Shown: piece by piece, positions 1 to 7,512 of the stretch
Position numbering within the stretch: the first letter of the stretch is position 1
Layout: every line of letters starts with the position of its first letter
Assembly: GCA_023457495.1 (NCBI GenBank)
Contig: JAEWLQ010000116.1
Location: forward strand, 1-22,625
Direction: 5' to 3'
DNA: 22,625 nt
Origin: Pseudomonadota bacterium
GTDB lineage: Bacteria; Pseudomonadota; Gammaproteobacteria; Steroidobacterales; Steroidobacteraceae
The notes under the pieces: model-generated
The model's database searches: none
The model's input: only the letters and a program-made list of their open reading frames with translations
Told to the model about the DNA's origin: nothing
Made by a program: the position numbers and the translations under genes

Positions 1-48
1 GAGTTAGCTCGGCGAACCCGGATTTCCCGCGCGACCTCGCGCTAACTC
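1..48. repeat. Inverted repeat downstream of the HAD gene
   Basis: Eight-base perfect arms, GAGTTAGC at 1-8 and GCTAACTC at 41-48, are separated by 32 bases. The pair starts about 10 bases past the stop of the leftward HAD gene. It could help end its transcript, but there is no clear T-tract and the loop is long. The window edge cuts off the context. Confidence 0.25.
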
Positions 49-57
49 AGCGATCTC

Positions 58-738
58 TCACCCGGCACCGACCGCGAGCTCCGACACGGAGTCGACGGCG
101 GGGTGATCGGCGTGCTCGCGGCGCGAGCCTTTGGTATCCCAGTGGCGGATGCCGTAGACCCAGCGGATTCCGGCGTCGCGCGCGGCGACGAGCATGTGCG
201 AGTTGTCGTCGGCGAACAGCGTGCGCGCGGGATCGAAACCGAATCGCTCCACGGCCGCGCGCCAGAAGCGCCGATCTTCCTTGGGTGCGCCGAACTGGTG
301 AGAGGTGATCGCGTCATCCAGATGATCGAGCACACCGGTCTGTTCGTGTTTTACCGCGAGCGCGATCGGATGCGAGTTCGTCAGCAGCAGCAGGCGCTTG
401 CCAGCCCCGCGCATGCGCGCCAGGAATTCCCGAGCACCAGGCAGCCAGGCGACGTGCGAGCGCGCCTCGCGGTGCAGGGCGCCGATGTCCACGCCGAGCT
501 CACGGCTCCAGTATTCGATGCAATACCAGTCGAGCGTCCCGCTGCGCGCCTCGAACCGCCGCGCCATCTCGGCGTAGGCCGCCTGCACATCGATGCCGCG
601 CGCGGCGGCGAAGCGCTCGGGCACGAGATCGCGCCAGACGTGATTGTCGTAAGCCTGGTCGAGCAGCGTGCCGTCGAGATCCAGGCAGACGGTGTCGATG
701 ACCGGCCAATCGGGGCGCGGCTGCGGGTTTGGTGACAT
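58..738 (-). CDS. yrfG: GMP/IMP nucleotidase-like HAD phosphatase (YrfG type)
   Basis: A 226-residue HAD-superfamily hydrolase. Motif I is DLDGTLLD at about residues 20-27, so Asp20 is the nucleophile and Asp22 the acid/base. Motif II is LLLTNSHP in the middle. The conserved Lys lies in GAPKEDRRFW, and motif IV is LFADDNSHM, giving the metal-binding acidic residues. A helical cap lies between motifs I and II. Length and motif spacing match the YrfG family, cytoplasmic phosphatases that dephosphorylate GMP and IMP. Substrate is inferred from family resemblance only. The ATG at 738 is 24 bp from the start of the divergent PHP gene, so the two share a very short promoter region. Confidence 0.85.
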   Translation of the reverse strand: MSPNPQPRPDWPVIDTVCLDLDGTLLDQAYDNHVWRDLVPERFAAARGIDVQAAYAEMARRFEARSGTLDWYCIEYWSRELGVDIGALHREARSHVAWLPGAREFLARMRGAGKRLLLLTNSHPIALAVKHEQTGVLDHLDDAITSHQFGAPKEDRRFWRAAVERFGFDPARTLFADDNSHMLVAARDAGIRWVYGIRHWDTKGSRREHADHPAVDSVSELAVGAG

Positions 739-744
739 GCGGGC

Positions 745-753
745 GTATCATAC
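745..753. promoter_or_regulatory. Candidate symmetric -10 element between divergent genes
   Basis: The 24-bp divergent gap contains GTATCATAC, a palindrome around its central base. It reads TATCAT rightward and TATGAT leftward, both close to a sigma-70 -10 hexamer. If used, transcripts would start at about 758 (ATG at 763) and about 740 (ATG at 738), so both would have almost no leader. No good -35 was identified; this is inference. Confidence 0.3.
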
Positions 754-762
754 GGACCCCCG

Positions 763-1620
763 ATGAACACGGCCGCCGAACCCCTCGTCGATTTCCACAC
801 GCACAGCCACTATTCGGATGGCGTGCTCTCCCCGGCCGAGCTCGTCGAACGCGCGCGGCAACGGAATGTCGGCACGCTGGCGCTCACCGATCACGACACC
901 GTGGCGGGCCTCGACGAGGCGCGCGTCGCGTGCGCGGCCGCGGGCATCCGCTTCATCGACGGAGCCGAGCTCTCCGCGAGCTGGCGCGGCCAAACTATTC
1001 ACGTGGTCGGTCTCGAGATCGACGCCAGCCACGCCGGCCTCGCAGGACATCTCGCGCGCGTGCTCGAGCGGCGCCGCACGCGCCTAAGGGAAATCGGCGA
1101 ACGCCTCGAAAAGCGCGGCCGACTCCCCGGCCGCGAGCTCGCCGAACAGGCCGCGGCGGTCACCGCGCCGACGCGTCTGCACCTGGCGCGCGCGCTGGTC
1201 GCCCGCGGACATGCCCGCGACACGCAAGACGCTTTCGATCGCTGGCTCAACAAGGACAAGGCCGGCCACGTCCCCGCGCAATGGCCGGAGTTCGCGGACG
1301 TCATGACGGTATTGCGCGACAGTGGCGCCGTGGCGGTGCTCGCGCATCCCCACCGCTATCGCCTCTCATCGGGCGGCCTGCGGGAGCTGACGGCGGCCTT
1401 CGTCCAGGAAGGCGGCGCCGCCCTCGAAGCCAGCATGGCCGGGATGAGTCCGAACGACGCGGACCGCATCGCTTCGTTATGTCGCCGTTTCGGCCTGCAC
1501 GCGTCGCTCGGATCAGATTTCCACGATCCGTCGGTGCCGTGGAATCCCCTTGGCCGCTGGCTTAAGCTTGCGCCCGGTCTGACGCCGGTCACTGAGCGAC
1601 TGTCGCTTGTGGAACACTGA
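763..1620 (+). CDS. rnm: PHP-domain 5'-3' exoribonuclease / RNase AM-like (YciV/TrpH)
   Basis: A 285-residue PHP phosphoesterase. The first metal motif is DFHTHSHYSDG, with His12, His14 and His16. Next come LALTDHDT near residue 45, AVLAHPHRY near 190 and LGSDFHD near 250. These are the histidine/aspartate clusters that bind the metal ions of PHP enzymes. Length and motif order fit the YciV/TrpH family. Its E. coli member is a 5'-3' exonuclease acting on short RNA and 3',5'-nucleoside bisphosphates and maturing rRNA 5' ends. Whether this protein shares that substrate is inferred. It is the first gene of a rightward operon, and its ATG has only a weak ribosome-binding site. Confidence 0.85.
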   Translation: MNTAAEPLVDFHTHSHYSDGVLSPAELVERARQRNVGTLALTDHDTVAGLDEARVACAAAGIRFIDGAELSASWRGQTIHVVGLEIDASHAGLAGHLARVLERRRTRLREIGERLEKRGRLPGRELAEQAAAVTAPTRLHLARALVARGHARDTQDAFDRWLNKDKAGHVPAQWPEFADVMTVLRDSGAVAVLAHPHRYRLSSGGLRELTAAFVQEGGAALEASMAGMSPNDADRIASLCRRFGLHASLGSDFHDPSVPWNPLGRWLKLAPGLTPVTERLSLVEH

Positions 1621-1636
1621 GCACACAAACCCGCAG

Positions 1637-1867
1637 ATGAGCGATATCGAAGACCAGGACAACGTCAATCGAGAGCTTTTCAAGAACGTTGAAAAGCTCA
1701 GGGAGCTGCGGATCGCGCATCGCGATCTGGACGAGGTCATCGCGCGCCTGTCGCTCGACTTCCAATCCGACCAACTCCAGATCAAGCGCCTCAAGAAGCG
1801 CAAGCTGATCCTCAAAGATCAGATCACCCGGCTCGAAAGCGAGCTGATTCCCGATCTGAACGCCTGA
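1637..1867 (+). CDS. YdcH/DUF465 family small coiled-coil protein
   Basis: A 76-residue charged helical protein. The segment running from ELRIAHRDLDEVIARL to LKKRKLILKDQI is the classic DUF465 (YdcH) signature: a short helix, an aspartate-rich turn, then a basic helix before a final acidic helix. Family function is unknown; members are small cytoplasmic proteins. The ATG at 1637 lies 16 bp after the PHP stop. An in-frame ATG at 1607 would add 10 residues and overlap the PHP gene. I prefer 1637 because the extra residues look unlike the family. It is probably co-transcribed with the PHP and mscS genes. Confidence 0.8.
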   Translation: MSDIEDQDNVNRELFKNVEKLRELRIAHRDLDEVIARLSLDFQSDQLQIKRLKKRKLILKDQITRLESELIPDLNA

Positions 1868-1885
1868 CCGCCGGCCCCTCGCTAC

Positions 1886-3169
1886 GTGAAGAACCTCTTC
1901 GAGCAACTCACCACACCGGAAATCCTGGCCGAAGTGATCGCCGTGATCATGGCGATCATTCTCGCCGTGGGCATCGCCATCTACCTCAAGCGCTGGATGC
2001 GGCCGCTCGCCGCGCGCACGGACCTCGGCCGCTGGCCGCGTCAGCTCGTCATCGCCGGGATGGTGCTCGCGCCCCCGTTCCTGGCGGTCGTGCTGATCCT
2101 CGGGATCCGCCTGGTGTTCGGCAGTCTCAGGCTGCCGACCGAATTCATCGATCTAGCGCTGGATCTGGCGACGGTGCTGGTGCTGGTGCGCATCGGCGTG
2201 CACGTGCTGTCCGTATCGCTCGGTCCCAACAGCTGGATCCGCTCCTGGGAGCTGCGCATCACGTTCGTGATCTGGGCCGCGATCGCCTTCCAGGTGCTCG
2301 GCTGGTTCGACGGACTCGAGCGCACGCTGGACAGCGTCGATCTCGTGCCCGGCCGCGCGAAGTTCAGCCTCTGGCAGCTGCTCAAGGGAGTCGTCGTCCT
2401 CGCCGGCTTCCTGATCGTCACGAGCCTCGTCGCGCGCACCATCGAGCGGCGCGTGATGAAGCTCGAAGGCATCGCGATCTCGACGCGCATCGGCATCTCC
2501 AAGTTCTCGACCTTCTCGCTGCTCACCATCGGCGTCCTGCTCGGCATCAACGCCTCGGGTGTGGACCTAACGACGCTGACCGTGCTCACCGGCGCGATTG
2601 GTCTCGGCCTCGGTTTCGGCCTGCAGGCCATCACGAGCAACTTCGTCTCCGGCTTCGTGCTGCTGCTCGACAAGTCGATCAAGCCGGGCGACGTGATCAG
2701 CTTCACCGGCACGACCGGCACCAGCACCGAAAATTTCGGGTGGGTGCAGGAGCTGCGTGGCCGGTACATCGTCGTGCGCGACCGCGACGGCGTCGAAACG
2801 CTGGTGCCCAACCAGAACCTCATCACGAACTCGGTCATCAACTGGAGCTATTCGGATCAGCGCGTGCGCATCCGCCTCCCGGTGATGGTGAGCTACCAGG
2901 ACGATCCGGAAGTCGCGCTGCAGGTGCTGCTCGACGCGGCCGCGCACCACCCGCGCATCCTCAAGGATCCGGGCCCCGTCTCGCGCCTGATGAGCTTCGA
3001 GAATTACGGCATGCGCGTGGAAGTCCGCTTCTGGATCCGCGATCCGATGAACGGCGTGAACAACGTGCGCTCGGACGTGAACCGCGAGATCTGGCGATTG
3101 TTCAAGAAGCACGGCATCACGATCCCCGTGCAGCAGCACGACGTGCGGATCGTTCCCGCCGCCGAGTGA
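1886..3169 (+). CDS. MscS-family mechanosensitive ion channel
   Basis: A 427-residue inner-membrane protein starting at a GTG 18 bp after the DUF465 stop. Several hydrophobic segments occupy the first roughly 230 residues. They are followed by the glycine-rich pore helix, GLGLGFGLQAITSNFVSG at about 230-250, the hallmark of MscS TM3. The cytoplasmic beta domain follows, with LVPNQNLITNSVINWSY, and then a C-terminal alpha/beta region. MscS channels open under membrane tension and release solutes during hypo-osmotic shock. It is longer than E. coli MscS (286 residues), having extra N-terminal transmembrane helices, and the beta domain carries a short threonine/glycine-rich insertion (GTTGTST). 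Specific ion preference cannot be told. Confidence 0.92.
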   Translation: MKNLFEQLTTPEILAEVIAVIMAIILAVGIAIYLKRWMRPLAARTDLGRWPRQLVIAGMVLAPPFLAVVLILGIRLVFGSLRLPTEFIDLALDLATVLVLVRIGVHVLSVSLGPNSWIRSWELRITFVIWAAIAFQVLGWFDGLERTLDSVDLVPGRAKFSLWQLLKGVVVLAGFLIVTSLVARTIERRVMKLEGIAISTRIGISKFSTFSLLTIGVLLGINASGVDLTTLTVLTGAIGLGLGFGLQAITSNFVSGFVLLLDKSIKPGDVISFTGTTGTSTENFGWVQELRGRYIVVRDRDGVETLVPNQNLITNSVINWSYSDQRVRIRLPVMVSYQDDPEVALQVLLDAAAHHPRILKDPGPVSRLMSFENYGMRVEVRFWIRDPMNGVNNVRSDVNREIWRLFKKHGITIPVQQHDVRIVPAAE

Positions 3170-3179
3170 GCCTGGCCGG

Positions 3180-3605
3180 ATGAGCCTGCAGGTGAAGCCA
3201 GGTCTCGAGATTCCGGATTCCGACCTCGAAGTCGCGTTCATCCGCTCCGCCGGCCCGGGCGGCCAGAACGTCAACAAGGTCGCGTCGGCCGTACAACTGC
3301 GCTTCGCGCTCGAGCGGAACCGGACGCTCTCGCCCGACGTGAAATCGCGTTTGCGCCAGCTCGCGGGTCAGCGAGTCACCGACGCCGGCGAGCTGCTCAT
3401 CGTGGCGCGCACGTCGCGCAGTCAGGAACACAACCGCCGCGATGCCGAATCGCGCCTGCTCGACCTCGTGCGCCGCGCGCTGGTGCCGCCCAAGAAGCGG
3501 CATGCGACGAAACCCACGCGCGCCTCGAAGGAGCGCCGCCTGTCATCGAAGGCGCGCTCGCAGAGAACCAAGCGGCTCAGAGGAGCGGTACGCTTCGATG
3601 ATTGA
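3180..3605 (+). CDS. arfB: ArfB alternative ribosome-rescue peptidyl-tRNA hydrolase
   Basis: A 141-residue release-factor-like protein. It has the GGQ catalytic motif in SAGPGGQNVNK (Gly27-Gly28-Gln29) and the family pattern RSQEHNRRDAESRLLDLV. A long lysine/arginine-rich C-terminal tail ends the protein. In ArfB (YaeJ) that tail enters the empty mRNA channel of stalled ribosomes, while GGQ hydrolyses the peptidyl-tRNA. The absence of a codon-recognition domain separates it from RF1/RF2. It begins 10 bp after the mscS stop, and its last 8 bases overlap the start of the next gene, so translational coupling is likely. Confidence 0.93.
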   Translation: MSLQVKPGLEIPDSDLEVAFIRSAGPGGQNVNKVASAVQLRFALERNRTLSPDVKSRLRQLAGQRVTDAGELLIVARTSRSQEHNRRDAESRLLDLVRRALVPPKKRHATKPTRASKERRLSSKARSQRTKRLRGAVRFDD

Positions 3606-4377
3606 AACGGTGAGAGTCATGAACGTCTGGCGTGAAAAGCTGGTCGCCTGCGGGATTCATTTCCTCGCGACCCTGTTGCTCGCGGCCATCGCCGCGGCGT
3701 TGATCTTCGTCGTGTGGTATCCGCCTCCGTACACCCGGATGCTCGGCGGGATGGAGCTGTTCATGCTGGTCGTCGGCATCGACCTCGCGCTCGGCCCGCT
3801 GATGTCGCTGGTGATCTACAACAGCCGCAAGTCCCGCCGCGAACTGATCACCGACTACTCCATCGTCGGCGCGATCCAGATCGCGGCGCTCGCGTATGGC
3901 GTGTGGATCATGGCCGGCGCAAGGCCGGTTTACATGGCCTTCACGGTGGACCGGTTCGAGGTCGTGCAGGCCGCGGACCTGACCCCCGACGAGCTCGCCG
4001 CGGCGCGGGATCCGCAATATGCCTCGCGGCCGCTGTCCGGCGCGCGCTTCGTCTCGGTGGTCGTGCCGGAGGAAGATAAGCAGGAGGCGCTGTTCAAGGC
4101 GATCGACGGCAAGGACGTCCAGATGCGTCCGCGCTTCTATGTGCCCTATGAGACCAATATGCCGAACATCCTGAAGCGGGCCGGCAGGATGGAGGATCTC
4201 ATCGCGAAGCATGCCGCCGCGAAACCCGCCATCGAGGCGGCGCAGCGCGAGGCGGGTATTCCCGAGGAATACCAGCGCTGGCTGCCGATCCACTACAGCA
4301 CGGGATTCTGGACGGCGGTGATCGATACACGCACGGGTCTGCCCGTGAGCTACATCGAGCTCGATCCCTACGGGTAG
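3598..4377 (+). CDS. TfpX/TfpZ-like type IV pilin accessory membrane protein (orphan)
   Basis: A 259-residue membrane protein. It has hydrophobic segments near 19-41, 52-75 and 88-107, then a periplasmic-looking soluble domain. The block GIDLALGPLMSLVIYNSRKSR and the following ITDYSIVG region match the TfpX/TfpZ (FimB-like) family, which assists assembly or stability of particular type IV pilins. Usually such genes sit next to a pilin gene; none is visible here. The ATG at 3598 overlaps arfB by 8 bp and has AGGAG about 12 bp upstream. An alternative ATG lies at 3619. It is the last gene of the rightward operon, and its stop abuts the stop of the convergent gene. Confidence 0.75.
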   Translation: MIETVRVMNVWREKLVACGIHFLATLLLAAIAAALIFVVWYPPPYTRMLGGMELFMLVVGIDLALGPLMSLVIYNSRKSRRELITDYSIVGAIQIAALAYGVWIMAGARPVYMAFTVDRFEVVQAADLTPDELAAARDPQYASRPLSGARFVSVVVPEEDKQEALFKAIDGKDVQMRPRFYVPYETNMPNILKRAGRMEDLIAKHAAAKPAIEAAQREAGIPEEYQRWLPIHYSTGFWTAVIDTRTGLPVSYIELDPYG

Positions 4378-4809
4378 CTAGCTCGAGATCCGCGAGGTGA
4401 GCGCGAGACCGGCCCATTCGGCGCCGCTCTCGAACACGATGCGCAGCGTCGAGGCGTCGGGAATGAGACCGAGGTAGCCCTCGAGCGTGATGCCGTCCTG
4501 GCCGTCGAGCGTGAGCACCTGCAGTGAGTCGTCGACGCGCCGCAGGGCGACGTTGTCCCCGTCGATTCCGGAGCCGAGGCGCAGCGTGACGCTGCCGCTC
4601 GTCCACCAGTCCTGGATCGACGCGTTGCCCGAGCCGCGGCGCAATGAATAGTCGTTGCTGGCCGGCGGTTCGCCGGGTTCGCCATCGTCGTTTTCCGCTT
4701 CGACGCCGATGCGAAACTGGCCGCTGCGCTCGAGCTCGTCGAGATATTGCTCAGCCTCCGGAAGATAGGGGAGGTCGAGCATCTGGGTGGCCTTGTTCGA
4801 ATTCTTCAT
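4378..4809 (-). CDS. Small RTX-related protein with a haemolysin-type calcium-binding-associated domain
   Basis: A 143-residue acidic protein with no signal peptide. Residues 54-113 read like a worn RTX segment (YSLRRGSGNASIQDW). This is followed by TLRLGSGIDGDNVALRR and LDGQDGITLEGYL. That pattern resembles the domain that follows GGxGxDxUx repeats in haemolysin-type calcium-binding proteins (Pfam HCBP-related). True nonapeptide repeats are missing, and large RTX proteins are normally hundreds of residues long. So this may be a stand-alone remnant or a small secreted/assembly factor. Domain assignment is by eye. It converges with the TfpX-like gene with zero intergenic bases. Confidence 0.6.
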   Translation of the reverse strand: MKNSNKATQMLDLPYLPEAEQYLDELERSGQFRIGVEAENDDGEPGEPPASNDYSLRRGSGNASIQDWWTSGSVTLRLGSGIDGDNVALRRVDDSLQVLTLDGQDGITLEGYLGLIPDASTLRIVFESGAEWAGLALTSRISS

Positions 4810-4992
4810 TCTGTTCCCGCGCGCGCGGTGAAAAACGCGACGTCGCGTGGACTTTCACCAGCGCGCGCCCTCCTGTCCATAGGACGGCGACGGATCGTGG
4901 CCCGCATCTGTGCGAAAAGCCCACGATGAAGCGCGTTATGTCGCACCGGAATCGCGCAACTGGTTAGATGAGCAGGGGTTTCCACCAAGAGC
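4810..4992. other. Non-coding gap (183 bp) between two leftward genes
   Basis: No convincing ORF. It must hold the promoter of the RTX-like gene and any end signal of the metallohydrolase transcript. A 7-base inverted repeat, ATCGTGG at 4894-4900 and CCACGAT at 4921-4927, could form a hairpin, but no T-tract follows it. A small palindrome, GTCCATAGGAC, lies nearby at 4875-4885. Nothing else is identifiable. Confidence 0.35.
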
Positions 4993-5919
4993 TCAACGCT
5001 TGCGGCGTTTTTCCAAGGCCAGCTTCTGGTCGACATAGGCACGGCCTATCCACTGGGCCGCGTTGAAGGACGGGCCGCCGTATTTCTCTTCGAAATCCCG
5101 GGTCGGCCGGGCCTCGACCACCTGCTCCTGCGTCTTGCCCGCCTTGACCAGCTTCGCGATGCGATCGCGCACCGTGGCCAGCATGTCGTGATAGGCCTGG
5201 AGCTCCGCCTTGTTGCCGAGCGGACCGTGTCCGCGGATGACCTTCGTCTGATCGTCGATCATGCCGAGCACTTTCGCCTGGCCCGCGATCATTCCGTCGA
5301 GCGTGCCGCCCGTGTTGCCGTCGATGAACGGGAACCCCGCGGTGAAGCAGTCGCCCATGTGCAGGACGTTGGCCTTGCGGAAGCGGATCACGATGTCCGT
5401 CTCGGTGTGCGCGTTCGGCAGGTGCGTGAACTCGAGATCGTCGTCGTTGAAATGCAGCGTTGCGGTATCCGCGAACGTGACCACCGGCAGCGCTTCGCGC
5501 GCGCGCGCCGGAGTCGACTGGTTCGTCGCGGGATTCACCTGCGGATTGCCGAGACGCTTGCGTACGTTCTCGTGCGCGATGATCACGGCGCCGGCCTTGC
5601 CGAACGCGTCGTTGCCGCCGGTGTGATCGCCGTGCAGGTGCGTGTTGATCACGAAGCTCACGGGCTTCTCGGACAGCATCGCGACCGCCGCGCGGATCTT
5701 CGGCGCCATGTCCGCGAACTGGTCATCGATGATCGCCGCGCCGTCGGCGCCGACCGTGAGTCCGATGTTGCCGCCGCGACCGAACAGCACATAGATGCCG
5801 GGCGTGACTTCGACCGTTTCGATCTTCACGTCCGTCGGTGACGTCTGCTGGGCCCATGCGCCTGCGGCGCAGGCCATCGCGACCAGGCCGAGAACCCATC
5901 GATCGATCGAAAGCTTCAT
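4993..5919 (-). CDS. Exported MBL-fold metallohydrolase
   Basis: A 308-residue protein with a signal peptide: Lys2, Arg7, a hydrophobic core and AWA cleavage site near residue 23. The zinc motif THLHGDHTGG has His94, His96, Asp98 and His99. Further ligands are probably His171 in NAHTETD, Asp190 in HMGDCF and a late histidine in RGHGPLGNK. That is a complete two-zinc metallo-beta-lactamase-fold site, acting in the periplasm. The family ranges from beta-lactamases to general hydrolases; the substrate cannot be read from the sequence. The ATG at 5919 follows a purine-rich GGGAGAAGAA site. It lies 49 bp after the decarboxylase stop and is probably co-transcribed with it. The C-terminus is strongly basic (KRRKR). 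Confidence 0.85.
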   Translation of the reverse strand: MKLSIDRWVLGLVAMACAAGAWAQQTSPTDVKIETVEVTPGIYVLFGRGGNIGLTVGADGAAIIDDQFADMAPKIRAAVAMLSEKPVSFVINTHLHGDHTGGNDAFGKAGAVIIAHENVRKRLGNPQVNPATNQSTPARAREALPVVTFADTATLHFNDDDLEFTHLPNAHTETDIVIRFRKANVLHMGDCFTAGFPFIDGNTGGTLDGMIAGQAKVLGMIDDQTKVIRGHGPLGNKAELQAYHDMLATVRDRIAKLVKAGKTQEQVVEARPTRDFEEKYGGPSFNAAQWIGRAYVDQKLALEKRRKR

Positions 5920-5968
5920 GATGTTCTTCTCCCGCTCCCGCAATGGACGGCGCGCCGCGCCGTATCCG

Positions 5969-7396
5969 CTACTTCGAGGTCGCTGCGGTCGTACGCTGCA
6001 TGAGATTCCACAGGCCTTCGACGTGTTCGTGTTCGGTCGCGGCGGAGCCGAGCGAGACGCGCACCGCCCAGCGCCCGTCGATGAGCGCGGGCGTGAGACA
6101 GGCCTCGCCCGAATCGTTGATTGCCTGCGCCCATGCGCGGTTGTGCGCGTCGATGGCCGCATCGTCGAGGCCGGGAGGCGCGTGGCGCACGGCAAGCGTC
6201 TGCAGGCGCACCGGCGCCACCAGCTTCCAGTGCGGCGCCCGCTGGATCTCATCGGCCAGCCAGCGCGCCTCGGCGAGATCGCGGCGAATGCGCGCCTGCA
6301 ATCCCTCGACGCCCTGGTCGCGGATCACGAACCACATCTTGAGCGCGCGCATGCGGCGGCCGAGCGGCACACCCCAGTCGCGGTAGTTCTTCACCTGGCC
6401 GTCCGCCGCGGTCTGTAGATAGCTAGGGTTGGTGGACATCACGCGCACCAGGAACTGGGTATCGCGCACGTAGTAGGTCGAGCAGTCCATCGACACGCCC
6501 AGCCACTTGTGCGGGTTCACGACCAGCGAGTCGGCGCCCTCGATGCCTTCCCACAGCCCGCGGCACTCGGGCAGGATCATCGCGCTGCCGGCCATCGCGG
6601 CGTCCACGTGCAGCCACAGCTCCTCGCTGCGCGCCACCTGCGCGATCGCGGCGAGCGGATCGAAGGCGGTCGTGGCGGTGGTGCCGCAGGTGGCGACGAT
6701 GGCGCAGGGCTCGCGGCCCGCCGCGCGGTCTTCGATGATGGCCGCGGCCAACGCCTCGGTGCGCATGTCGAAGTTGCCGTCGACCGCCACCACGCGCAGG
6801 TTTTCGCGGCCGAAACCCGCGAGCATCGCGGCTTTCTCGACCGAGCTGTGCGCCTGGCTGGTGACGTAGATCATCAGCGGCCGTCGTTCTCCCTGCAGGC
6901 CGCCGCGCGTGGCGGCATGGTTCGACGCGCGCTCGCGCGCGCACACCAGCGCGACGAAGGTCGCGGCCGAGGCCGTGTCCTGGATGACGCCGGACCAGCG
7001 CTCCGAGAGCCCGAGCATCTGCCGCCACCAGTCGAGGCAGACTTCCTCGAGCTCGGTCAGCGCGGGGCTCGATTGCCAGTTGAGGCCTAACTGCCCGAGC
7101 CCCGTGCTCACGAAGTCGCCGAGCACGGCCGCGGGCAATCCATTCGACGGGAAATACCCGAAGAAGCGCGGATCCTGCCAATGCGTACAGGCGGGCAGGA
7201 TCAGCGCATCGAGATCTCGCCGGATGGCCGCGAAGTCTTCCGCGGCGCGCGGTGGCGAGCGCGGCAGCGCATCTCGCAACGCGCCCGGCGCGCCGCGCGC
7301 CACCACCGGGAACTCGCCGCGCGCGACGCGCTCGCGGTAATCCGCGATCCAGTCGACCAGCTCATGGCCGGCCCGGCGGAATTCCTCCGGAGTCAT
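5969..7396 (-). CDS. PLP-dependent aromatic amino acid decarboxylase family protein
   Basis: A 475-residue fold-type I, group II decarboxylase. QAHSS (His183) stacks on PLP, ATCGTTATTAFDP binds the cofactor phosphate, HVDAAMAGSA carries Asp265, and NPHKW carries the Schiff-base Lys297. The segment YRDWGVPLGRRMRALKMWFV is typical of aromatic-L-amino-acid decarboxylases. The product is likely an amine and CO2, but substrate choice among tyrosine, tryptophan, dopa or others is not determined. The usual Tyr in DAAYAG is Met here. The family N-terminus matches MTPEEF, at 7396. That ATG sits exactly on the outer edge of a REPIN-like repeat, so the native leader appears replaced. A second in-frame ATG at 7411 (MGSDP extension) lies inside the repeat. 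Confidence 0.88.
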   Translation of the reverse strand: MTPEEFRRAGHELVDWIADYRERVARGEFPVVARGAPGALRDALPRSPPRAAEDFAAIRRDLDALILPACTHWQDPRFFGYFPSNGLPAAVLGDFVSTGLGQLGLNWQSSPALTELEEVCLDWWRQMLGLSERWSGVIQDTASAATFVALVCARERASNHAATRGGLQGERRPLMIYVTSQAHSSVEKAAMLAGFGRENLRVVAVDGNFDMRTEALAAAIIEDRAAGREPCAIVATCGTTATTAFDPLAAIAQVARSEELWLHVDAAMAGSAMILPECRGLWEGIEGADSLVVNPHKWLGVSMDCSTYYVRDTQFLVRVMSTNPSYLQTAADGQVKNYRDWGVPLGRRMRALKMWFVIRDQGVEGLQARIRRDLAEARWLADEIQRAPHWKLVAPVRLQTLAVRHAPPGLDDAAIDAHNRAWAQAINDSGEACLTPALIDGRWAVRVSLGSAATEHEHVEGLWNLMQRTTAATSK

Positions 7397-7512
7397 GGGG
7401 TCAGACCCCATTTCCTGGCAAACGGTGTCAGACCTCGAGTAGATGGGTGGGTGATCATGGAGCGGGAGTTTGAGCTCTGGCACCGTTTGCTGGGAAACGG
7501 GGTCTGACCCCA
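7396..7512. repeat. REPIN-like element (two inverted 41-nt REP arms)
   Basis: Two related arms in inverted orientation, 7396-7436 and 7472-7512, flank a 35-base spacer. Each arm begins TGGGGTCAGACCCC, itself a hairpin (GGGGTC-A-GACCCC), and carries a core close to TTTCCTGGCAAACGG. Arm 1 also has an internal direct repeat, GGGGTCAGACC at 7397 and GGTGTCAGACC at 7424. The arms differ from one another at only a few positions. Arm 1 matches the RAYT terminal repeat at 18072-18112 at 33 of 41 aligned positions without gaps. This is the structure of a non-autonomous element moved by a RAYT transposase. It overlaps the last codons of the RND gene and touches the decarboxylase start codon. Confidence 0.85.

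Noticed and set aside
4894..4927. Hairpin as terminator of the metallohydrolase transcript
   Set aside because: Arms are only 7 bp, the loop is 20 bases, and no T-tract follows on the leftward strand.
7396..7512. Possible CRISPR-like or simple terminator repeat
   Set aside because: There are only two arms, inverted rather than direct, with sequence related to the RAYT terminal repeats; REPIN is the better explanation.
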